Part shown: one piece after another, positions 1-5,622 of the stretch
Position numbering within the stretch: the first letter of the stretch is position 1
Layout: each line of letters begins with the position of its first letter
Assembly (NCBI GenBank): GCA_947459465.1
Contig: CANHDS010000016.1
Span: forward strand, 1-8,083
Origin: Burkholderiaceae bacterium
Lineage (GTDB): Bacteria; Pseudomonadota; Gammaproteobacteria; Burkholderiales; Burkholderiaceae
Reading direction: 5' to 3'
DNA length: 8,083 nucleotides
Translations under genes and position numbers: made by a program
The notes under the pieces: generated by a model
What the model was told of the DNA's origin: nothing
Database searches by the model: none
What the model saw: only the letters and a program-made list of their open reading frames with translations

Positions 1-478
1 CGATCGTGAAATCTAACTTGAACCCAAAAAATGGTTCTAAACGTGCTAATTTATTTCCATCGCGTACTTCAACCACTTTTTGAATCACCATAAATTTGCG
101 CGGCGCCTCTTGTTCGACTGTACCGGCAGACTCAATCAGAAAAAGGAAAGAAGCAGCACTACCGTCCATGATCGGCACTTCTTCAGCATCGACCTCAATC
201 AATAAATTGTCTAATCCCAAGCCCGAACAGGCCGAGAGCAAGTGCTCAACCGTAGAAACCTTCACGCCTTGACTCTGAATTACCGAAGCTAAGCGGGTAT
301 CGCAGACTGCCAATGCATGGGCTGGAATAGGAACTGCATCAGGCATATCAACCCGCACGAACTGAATGCCAAAATCAATCGGTGCGGGTTTAATGGTTAA
401 GGTTGATTTACGACCAGAATGCAGGCCAATGCCAACCGTTTTGATCGGCTGCGCTAAGGTTTTTTGCTTGAGCACCAT
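1..478 (-). CDS. lpxC: LpxC, UDP-3-O-acyl-N-acetylglucosamine deacetylase (N-terminal part, cut by the window edge)
   Basis: LpxC is the cytosolic zinc hydrolase that deacetylates UDP-3-O-(3-hydroxyacyl)-GlcNAc, the committed step of lipid A synthesis. The 159 codons in view are about half of the usual ~305 and form domain I plus the start of domain II. Translation shows the N-terminal TVGIGLHSG segment (residues 14-22), [17 protein letters not shown] with E78 and the zinc ligand H79 (same numbering as E. coli), and [11 protein letters not shown] near residue 101. The other zinc ligands lie beyond the edge. The ATG start is fixed because an in-frame TAA sits six bases upstream (TAA GCC ATG). 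No good Shine-Dalgarno precedes it: the nearest bases read TGTAAGCC. The gene starts 17 bases after the peroxiredoxin stop, too little for a promoter of its own, so it is probably co-transcribed or driven from within that gene. Identity is near certain. Confidence 0.97.
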   Translation of the reverse strand, partial: MVLKQKTLAQPIKTVGIGLHSGRKSTLTIKPAPIDFGIQFVRVDMPDAVPIPAHALAVCDTRLASVIQSQGVKVSTVEHLLSACSGLGLDNLLIEVDAEEVPIMDGSAASFLFLIESAGTVEQEAPRKFMVIQKVVEVRDGNKLARLEPFFGFKLDFTI

Positions 479-495
479 GGCTTACACAATATCAA

Positions 496-996
496 TTACA
501 GATGCTTTAAGGTATTTGCGGCATCACTAACTTCGAATTTGCCGGGCGCTTCAAGCGCCAAATGCTTCACAACGCCGTTATCCACAATCATGGCATAGCG
601 TTGTGAGCGAACACCAAGGCCCCGCGCGGTTAGATCAAATTCCATACCTAACTTTTTAGTGAACTCAGCACTACCGTCACCCAACATACGTACTTTCTTG
701 CCAACCTTTAAATCTCGACCCCATGCGCCCATCACAAATGGATCATTAACAGAAATACACCAAATCTCATCAATACCTTTAGCTTTGAAAGCATCAAAGT
801 GCTCCACAAATCCAGGAACGTGCTTGGCTGAGCAGGTTGGGGTATACGCGCCGGGCAAAGCAAAAATGACAATCTTCTTGCCGGTAGTTAATTTTTCAAC
901 TTCAAATGTATTTGGGCCCAAGGAGCAGCCATCGCGCTCTTCATCAAAAAACTCGTAGAGGGTGGCATTCGGTAATTTTTGTCCTACAGCAATCAT
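496..996 (-). CDS. Prx5-type peroxiredoxin (AhpC/TSA-Redoxin superfamily)
   Basis: A 166-residue thiol peroxidase that reduces H2O2 or organic hydroperoxides through a peroxidatic cysteine, probably in the cytosol since no signal peptide is visible. The active site is PGAYTPTC, residues 48-55, fitting the PxxxTxxC signature with P48, T52 and peroxidatic C55. R133 in the RSQRYAMIVDNG strand is the likely second catalytic arginine. The long insertion DPFVMGAWGRDL (85-96) is typical of the Prx5/hybrid-Prx5 subfamily. Two other cysteines occur, C24 (in GCSLGPN) and C80 (in IWCISVND); neither sits where human PRDX5 has its resolving cysteine (C-terminal part), so a 1-Cys mechanism with glutaredoxin or glutathione as reductant is likely (inference). 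The start has a GGAG five bases upstream. It sits between ftsZ (111-base gap) and lpxC (17-base gap). From memory, this placement recurs in Burkholderiales. Confidence 0.95.
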   Translation of the reverse strand: MIAVGQKLPNATLYEFFDEERDGCSLGPNTFEVEKLTTGKKIVIFALPGAYTPTCSAKHVPGFVEHFDAFKAKGIDEIWCISVNDPFVMGAWGRDLKVGKKVRMLGDGSAEFTKKLGMEFDLTARGLGVRSQRYAMIVDNGVVKHLALEAPGKFEVSDAANTLKHL

Positions 997-1001
997 GTGA
1001 T

Positions 1002-1005
1002 CTCC
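1002..1005 (-). promoter_or_regulatory. Ribosome binding site of the peroxiredoxin gene
   Basis: GGAG on the minus strand, five bases before the ATG at 996. It supports that start, which also gives the usual MIAVGQKLP N-terminus of this family. Confidence 0.75.
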
Positions 1006-1043
1006 ATATCAATAGTGGTTTGGGGTGCTAACGCAGGCGCTGG

Positions 1044-1070
1044 ATTCGTCGTCCGGAGGGGCGACTGAAT
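1044..1070 (-). other. Intercistronic hairpin between ftsZ and the peroxiredoxin gene
   Basis: An imperfect inverted repeat. Outer arms ATTC (1044-1047) and GAAT (1067-1070), then GTCG (1048-1051) and CGAC (1062-1065), then CC (1053-1054) and GG (1059-1060) around a four-base loop. This gives ten Watson-Crick pairs with one mismatch (1052/1061) and one bulge (1066). A further TGCTAA/TTAGCA pair (1026-1031 and 1070-1075) could compete with or extend the base. No T-tract follows on either strand, so it is not a standard intrinsic terminator. It may affect message stability or processing between ftsZ and the downstream genes (inference). Confidence 0.4.
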
Positions 1071-1107
1071 TAGCAATCCTCGAACCTACTATTGTATGGT
1101 TTATTTA

Positions 1108-2409
1108 TTAGTCTGCTTGCTTCCTCAAAAAGGCTGGTATCTCATAGTAATCAGCGCCCTTCTCAAGCATTGCCTTCGCTTGTGGCGAGCTATCTGCACC
1201 AAGAATTGGGGGTACAGACTCTCGAGAATTACGAAATACCTTTGGAACATCAAGCTGACCGTAATCAACCGCAGGATTAGCTGGGGCGGCTGTGGTTGAG
1301 CCCATGGCGCTCGATGCTTGGGTCACATTGCGGCTCATTGCAGCAGCTGGGCTGGTTGGAGCAAAATCACCCAAAGTGGTCATGGTTGGGTTGGCATCAT
1401 GTGTGCCTGTAGCAGCTCGCCAAATTAACTGGGGCTGATCCTTTTGGAGTGATTGTGAGCCATTGAGTCCCGTTGCCACAACGGTAACCCGTAAGGCGTC
1501 ACCTAGGCTATCGTCATACACCGTTCCAAAAATAACTGTGGCATCCTCGGCTGCATACCCACGAATCGCTGCCATCACCTCACGGGTCTCAGATAACTTC
1601 AATGAACGACTGGCAGTGATATTGACCAATACGCCGCGTGCGCCTGATAAATCAACACCTTCAAGCAGTGGCGATGCAACAGCTGCCTCAGCCGCCAAAC
1701 GTGCCCGATCCATTCCAGATACAGTTGCCGTTCCCATCATGGCCTTACCTTGCTCGCTCATGACGGTCTTCACATCTTCAAAGTCGACGTTAATTAAACC
1801 TTGCTCATTGATGATCTCGGCAATGCCCGATACAGCGTTGTGTAACACATCATCCGCGCAAGCAAACGCTTTATCAAATTCAGCGTCTTCACCCATCACC
1901 TCGAAGAGCTTTTCATTTAGCACCACAATCAGTGAGTCCACGTATTTCTCGAGCTCTTGAGCACCCATCTCTGCTACCTTGAGGCGCTTTACGCCCTCAA
2001 AATCAAATGGCTTACTAATCACACCAACGGTGAGGATTCCCATTTCTTTGGCGACCTGAGCAACTACGGGAGCGGCGCCCGTCCCAGTACCTCCTCCCAT
2101 ACCAGCGGTAATAAACACCATGTGTGCGCCTTGCAATGCATCCGCAATACGGGAACGCGCTTGCTCTGCCGATGCCGCTCCTACCTCGGGCTTTGCACCT
2201 GCACCCAAGCCAGTCTCGCCCAGCTGTAGGTTTAAGCTGGCTTGCGAGCGCTGGAGTGCACCTGCGTCGGTGTTCATGCAAATGAACTCCACACCATGAA
2301 CATTGCGACGAATCATATGCTGGACGGCATTGCCACCAGCCCCTCCGACGCCAACCACCTTAATGATGGTTTTGCCAGCTGTTTCTTGTTCTATCATTTC
2401 AAACTCCAT
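1108..2409 (-). CDS. ftsZ: FtsZ, tubulin-like cell division GTPase
   Basis: FtsZ polymerises with GTP at mid-cell into the Z-ring that recruits the divisome. The 433 residues show the whole architecture: an N-terminal GTP-binding domain with VVGVGGAGGNAV (18-29), NTDAGAL (46-52) and the tubulin signature GGGTGTG (105-111); the T7 synergy loop NVDFEDV (207-213) with D209 and D212, the catalytic acids supplied to the neighbouring subunit; a C-terminal domain to about 317; a low-complexity Ala/Ser/Thr/Pro linker (about 318-415); and the C-terminal peptide DYYEIPAFLRKQAD (420-433), the docking site for FtsA and other partners. Family length is roughly 380-430, so the linker is on the long side. 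A perfect AAGGAGG five bases before the ATG fixes the start; Met5 is a less likely alternative. The strong site and the hairpin upstream suggest ftsZ is translated independently of, and more than, ftsA (inference). Confidence 0.99.
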   Translation of the reverse strand: MEFEMIEQETAGKTIIKVVGVGGAGGNAVQHMIRRNVHGVEFICMNTDAGALQRSQASLNLQLGETGLGAGAKPEVGAASAEQARSRIADALQGAHMVFITAGMGGGTGTGAAPVVAQVAKEMGILTVGVISKPFDFEGVKRLKVAEMGAQELEKYVDSLIVVLNEKLFEVMGEDAEFDKAFACADDVLHNAVSGIAEIINEQGLINVDFEDVKTVMSEQGKAMMGTATVSGMDRARLAAEAAVASPLLEGVDLSGARGVLVNITASRSLKLSETREVMAAIRGYAAEDATVIFGTVYDDSLGDALRVTVVATGLNGSQSLQKDQPQLIWRAATGTHDANPTMTTLGDFAPTSPAAAMSRNVTQASSAMGSTTAAPANPAVDYGQLDVPKVFRNSRESVPPILGADSSPQAKAMLEKGADYYEIPAFLRKQAD

Positions 2410-2414
2410 AACAC

Positions 2415-2421
2415 CCTCCTT
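2415..2421 (-). promoter_or_regulatory. Strong ribosome binding site of ftsZ
   Basis: AAGGAGG on the minus strand, a full match to the 3' end of 16S rRNA, with a five-base spacer (GTGTT) to the ATG at 2409. It is the strongest such site in the window and decides the FtsZ start. Confidence 0.9.
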
Positions 2422-2427
2422 ATTAAG

Positions 2428-2454
2428 ATCGGTTTTCCACCATGGATCACCGAT
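2428..2454 (-). other. Hairpin in the ftsA-ftsZ leader, just upstream of the ftsZ ribosome binding site
   Basis: On the minus strand the arms ATCGGT (2454-2449) and ACCGAT (2433-2428) pair over six bases. Inside them TCCA (2446-2443) pairs with TGGA (2439-2436) around a three-base loop, separated from the outer stem by a 2x2 internal loop (GA opposite AA). Ten pairs in 27 bases, ending six bases before the AAGGAGG. No T-tract follows, so it is not a terminator. It could be a translation-control or RNase processing element that separates ftsZ from the upstream message (inference). Confidence 0.45.
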
Positions 2455-2472
2455 TGACGACGACGAAAAAAA

Positions 2473-3702
2473 TCAAAAATTTCCTGTAAACCATTCCTTC
2501 ATGCGGGCTACTACGCCCTGCAAACTCCCACCCTGAATCGATCTTCGGCCACGCATCATTTGAGCCTGCCCTTCCATTAACAAACCAAGACCAGTCGAGT
2601 ACCGTGGGCTTCTCAATACTTCATGTAAATGACCGCGATACTCGGGTGCGCCAATACGTGCGGGTTTTAAAAAAACCTGCTCTGCCAACTCAACCATGCC
2701 AGGCATCATGGCCGTACCGCCTGTGAGCACAATTCCCGAAGAAACCATATCTTCGTAGCCCGACTCACGCACAATGTTTCGCACTAAGGTAAACAGCTCA
2801 TCAACCCGCGGTTCGATCACTGCCGCAAGCGCTTGTTTGGACATAGGACGAGGTTCGCGATCCCCCACTCCAGGAACATCGATCATGGCATTGGCATCTG
2901 CCATTTCTTGTTTTGCGACCCCATGATGAATCTTCAAATCTTCTGCTTCGAACGTTGGTGTCCGCAAAGCCATCGCAATATCATTTGTAATCTGATCACC
3001 CGCAATCGGAATCACTGCAGTGTGACGAATTGATCCTTGACTATAAATAGCAATATCAGTTGTACCGCCACCGATATCAATTAAGACGACACCTAACTCT
3101 TTTTCGTCTTCCGTTAAAACCGCTAAACTTGAAGCAAGGGGCTGCAAAATCAAATCATTAACTTCAAGCCCGCAGCGCCTCACACACTTCACAATATTTT
3201 GTGCAGCACTTACCGCTCCAGTAACAATATGCACCTTTACCTCTAAGCGAATACCACTCATCCCAATCGGTTCGCGCACATCCTCTTGACCATCAATAAT
3301 GAATTCCTGAATCAAAATATGAAGAATTTGTTGATCGGTTGGAATATTGATTGCTTTGGCTGTTTCAAGAACTCGCTCAACGTCACCGGAGCCAACCTCC
3401 TTGTCACGAATTGCAACCATACCGCTAGAGTTAAAACTCACAATATGATTACCAGCAATACCGGTATAAACCTGAGCAATCCGACGATCAGACATCAACT
3501 CTGCTTCCTCGAGGGCCTTCTGAATCGACTGAACGGTAGCCTCAATATTGACCACTACACCCTTTTTTAGACCTTTCGATGATGTTTGGCCCAAACCCAA
3601 CACATTAAATTGACCATCGGGGCTCAGTTCAGCAACCAGAGCCACCACCTTTGATGTGCCGATATCCAACCCAACTAATAAATCACGGCTGTCTTTACTC
3701 AT
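2473..3702 (-). CDS. ftsA: FtsA, actin-like membrane tether of FtsZ
   Basis: FtsA is a peripheral membrane ATPase of the actin/Hsp70 fold that binds the FtsZ C-terminal peptide and anchors the Z-ring. From the chosen start it has 409 residues (E. coli 420). Seen in order: phosphate-1 motif GLDIGTSK (11-18), the 1C domain that replaces actin 1B (roughly 80-160), phosphate-2 DIGGGTTDIAIY (209-220), adenosine motif GIVLTGGTA (323-331), and a C-terminal amphipathic segment GVVARMKEWFTGNF (396-409) that matches the membrane-targeting helix. An in-frame ATG two codons upstream (3708) would abut the GAGGA, leaving no spacer; the ATG at 3702 has a six-base spacer and gives the usual MSK start, so it is preferred. 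The start overlaps the ftsQ stop by eight bases (ATGAGTAA), suggesting coupled translation. Confidence 0.98.
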   Translation of the reverse strand: MSKDSRDLLVGLDIGTSKVVALVAELSPDGQFNVLGLGQTSSKGLKKGVVVNIEATVQSIQKALEEAELMSDRRIAQVYTGIAGNHIVSFNSSGMVAIRDKEVGSGDVERVLETAKAINIPTDQQILHILIQEFIIDGQEDVREPIGMSGIRLEVKVHIVTGAVSAAQNIVKCVRRCGLEVNDLILQPLASSLAVLTEDEKELGVVLIDIGGGTTDIAIYSQGSIRHTAVIPIAGDQITNDIAMALRTPTFEAEDLKIHHGVAKQEMADANAMIDVPGVGDREPRPMSKQALAAVIEPRVDELFTLVRNIVRESGYEDMVSSGIVLTGGTAMMPGMVELAEQVFLKPARIGAPEYRGHLHEVLRSPRYSTGLGLLMEGQAQMMRGRRSIQGGSLQGVVARMKEWFTGNF

Positions 3703-4600
3703 TTCCATTCCTCGATACGTTGCTCGTCATGACTAAAATGGCGATTTGATACGCCTTGGGTATTTCAACTTTGGTAGCGGGTGTACTTGGTTTAGCTGGA
3801 GCACCAACAATATGAACAGCAAAACCATTCGGATAGCGAAGATCCACTGCGTCAACTCGATTTGGCCACTTTTGCTGAACCTGTGGCCAATATTGCAAAA
3901 GCTGAGCGACGCGCTGCTCTAAAGCACCTTTTGCCTGCTCTTCTTCGCGCCCAAACTCGATTCGCACGCCATTACTAAGCTTGATATGCCAAGCATATCG
4001 ATCGGAAAGTGTTAATGACTTAACCTCTGCATCCCAAGGCTTAAACCAGGCACTAGCTTTTTGATACAGACGAAGCACCTCTTTACTAGATCCATCCGGT
4101 CCACTAAGTTCAATGATCTGATTGTTTTCATCGAGCTCTGCAACCGAGCCATCAAATACCTCGCCATGAACATTGATTAATTTTTGTTGATCCGGTTTAC
4201 CCCAAACACCGAGAGGCTTTTGCTCTTCAATGCTGACAATCAAGCCATTGGGCCAAGCTCGGCGAACGCTTGCATGACGTACCCAGGGCAAAGCTTCGAA
4301 AGCCTCCTTCACATCTTGTAGGCGAACACTAAAAAAATTGCCCTGCACTTTATCTAAAACCTGACTGCGCACTGCGGGAAGATGAATATGCTTTAAATCC
4401 TGATTACCAGCAGACTCAATCTGTAATTGCTTTAATGTAAATACGGGTTGCTGGCTAAGCCAAATTAAAATTGACAGTGCAACAGTAAAAATAAAAAAGC
4501 GCATTAACCAACGCGTAATTTCTTGCATGCGTTCGGCATGATTCCAAATCGGCGCAATCACAAAACCAATTGCCTCAGAAATCCGCTGCGTCACCATCAT
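3695..4600 (-). CDS. ftsQ: FtsQ, bitopic divisome protein (DivIB family)
   Basis: FtsQ is a single-pass inner-membrane protein that, with FtsB and FtsL, links cytosolic Z-ring assembly to periplasmic septal peptidoglycan synthesis. From the chosen start it has 301 residues: a cytosolic N-terminus (1-30), one membrane helix (about 31-49, [18 protein letters not shown]), the POTRA domain (about 53-122, with [17 protein letters not shown]), and the beta domain ending in the conserved [11 protein letters not shown] (253-263). A tail of about 35 residues follows. The open frame reaches a GTG at 4657, but that would overlap ddlB by 61 bases with no ribosome site. The ATG at 4600 shares ATGA with the ddlB stop and has AGGAG ten bases upstream. 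A second ATG follows immediately (4597), so the true start could be one codon later. E. coli FtsQ is 276 residues. Confidence 0.95.
   Translation of the reverse strand: MMVTQRISEAIGFVIAPIWNHAERMQEITRWLMRFFIFTVALSILIWLSQQPVFTLKQLQIESAGNQDLKHIHLPAVRSQVLDKVQGNFFSVRLQDVKEAFEALPWVRHASVRRAWPNGLIVSIEEQKPLGVWGKPDQQKLINVHGEVFDGSVAELDENNQIIELSGPDGSSKEVLRLYQKASAWFKPWDAEVKSLTLSDRYAWHIKLSNGVRIEFGREEEQAKGALEQRVAQLLQYWPQVQQKWPNRVDAVDLRYPNGFAVHIVGAPAKPSTPATKVEIPKAYQIAILVMTSNVSRNGNE
3709..3713 (-). promoter_or_regulatory. Ribosome binding site of ftsA
   Basis: GAGGA on the minus strand, inside the last codons of ftsQ. Its six-base distance to the ATG at 3702, against zero to the ATG at 3708, decides for the shorter FtsA. 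Confidence 0.75.
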
Positions 4601-5622
4601 GATTGATAGACTCCTGGTGAGGACGGTGTGATCTCCAAGGTCTGACTTAAGATCCACACCACAAGATCAGCATAGGAAACGCCAGCTGCTTTGGCAGCCA
4701 TCGGAACTAATGAGTGCGAGGTCATTCCTGGTGATGTATTCATCTCCAGCAAATACGGCTTATTCTGATTTGCTGCATCGAGCATGACATCTGCGCGCCC
4801 CCACATCCGACAACCCAGCGCTCGATAAGCCGATACTGCAAGTTCCTGAATCTGAGACTCCAGCATCGGATCAAGTCCCGTAGGACAGCGATATTGAGTC
4901 TCATCCGAAAAATATTTGTGATGAAAGTCATAGCCGGCTTCTGGAGGGATGATTTGGATCAGTGGCAGCGCCTGGGCACTTACACCTTGTCCCACAATCG
5001 GGCAGGTTAATTCTGGGCCAACGATACAAGCTTCTGCCAAAATCCGTCGATCCAATTTAGCCGCCAATCTATAGGCGGCTGGGAGCTCTTCAATGTGGCA
5101 CACCTTGCTTAAGCCCAAGGATGATCCCTCATGTGCTGGCTTCACAATCATTGGCAGTCCTAAATAGTCTGCAACATGATCCCAATTACTATCTGCAGTT
5201 AAAACCTCATAGCGCGGCGTTGGTAATTGATTACTCAACCAGATTTGCTTAGTAACCACCTTATCAATCGATAAGGCTGAGGCCAACACACCGCTACCGG
5301 TGTACGGAATATTCAGTAAATCAAGAAGGCCTTGGATTGTTCCATCTTCACCGTAACGACCGTGCAGTGCAATAAATACCCGATCAAAGTGCTCTTTTGA
5401 AATATCTGCAGGACTTCGAACCCCAGGATCAAACGCATGCGCATCAACCCCCTTTTCTAAAAGTGCTCTGAGAATCCCCTGGCCAGACAGGAGCGAAATC
5501 TCTCGCTCCGCAGAGCGTCCGCCCATTAATACACCAACACGACCAAATTGCTTAGGACTTAACTGAGCAAGTTGTTCCCCAACCTGTTGACCCCATGAAT
5601 GAAGAACTTGTGGCTTAGACAT
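4597..5622 (-). CDS. ddlB: D-alanine--D-alanine ligase
   Basis: This cytosolic ATP-grasp ligase joins two D-alanines into the dipeptide that MurF adds to the peptidoglycan precursor. From the chosen start it has 341 residues (E. coli DdlB 306); much of the difference is about 25 extra N-terminal residues before VGVLMGG. Motifs: [10 protein letters not shown] (34-43), [17 protein letters not shown] (85-101), [15 protein letters not shown] (107-121), [15 protein letters not shown] (159-173) of the ATP-binding domain, [12 protein letters not shown] (236-247) and [17 protein letters not shown] (291-307) with the metal ligands. Y237 matches the active-site tyrosine of D-Ala-D-Ala enzymes, so a D-Ala-D-Lac ligase is unlikely. 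The frame extends to a TTG at 5637, but the ATG at 5622 has GGAG with a seven-base spacer. It overlaps the murC stop by eight bases (ATGTCTAA) and ends in an ATGA shared with ftsQ. Confidence 0.97.
   Translation of the reverse strand: MSKPQVLHSWGQQVGEQLAQLSPKQFGRVGVLMGGRSAEREISLLSGQGILRALLEKGVDAHAFDPGVRSPADISKEHFDRVFIALHGRYGEDGTIQGLLDLLNIPYTGSGVLASALSIDKVVTKQIWLSNQLPTPRYEVLTADSNWDHVADYLGLPMIVKPAHEGSSLGLSKVCHIEELPAAYRLAAKLDRRILAEACIVGPELTCPIVGQGVSAQALPLIQIIPPEAGYDFHHKYFSDETQYRCPTGLDPMLESQIQELAVSAYRALGCRMWGRADVMLDAANQNKPYLLEMNTSPGMTSHSLVPMAAKAAGVSYADLVVWILSQTLEITPSSPGVYQS
4611..4615 (-). promoter_or_regulatory. Ribosome binding site of ftsQ
   Basis: AGGAG on the minus strand within the ddlB 3' end, ten bases before the ATG at 4600. 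The spacer is on the long side but supports this start over the GTG at 4657. Confidence 0.65.

Noticed and set aside
659..958. Plus-strand open frame of 99 codons opposite the peroxiredoxin gene.
   Set aside because: Entirely antisense to conserved peroxiredoxin codons, with no recognisable domain or start signal.
1957..2229. Plus-strand open frame of 90 codons opposite ftsZ, as an antisense gene.
   Set aside because: It lies wholly opposite conserved FtsZ codons, has no convincing ribosome site and its translation resembles no family; it is a shadow frame.
2466..2519. A run of seven T (minus strand) just after the ftsA stop, with a GGGC/GCCC pair upstream, as an intrinsic terminator.
   Set aside because: The GGGC/GCCC stem is only four pairs, lies within conserved ftsA codons and is about 30 bases before the T-run, so it does not have terminator geometry.
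4601..4657. A longer FtsQ starting at the GTG at 4657.
   Set aside because: It would overlap ddlB by 61 bases, lacks a ribosome site and adds no family-like residues; the ATGA start at 4600 explains the data better.
4597..5622. D-Ala-D-Lac (vancomycin-resistance type) ligase instead of Ddl.
   Set aside because: The active-site KY of the KYFSDETQY block matches D-Ala-D-Ala enzymes, and the gene sits in the standard dcw position.
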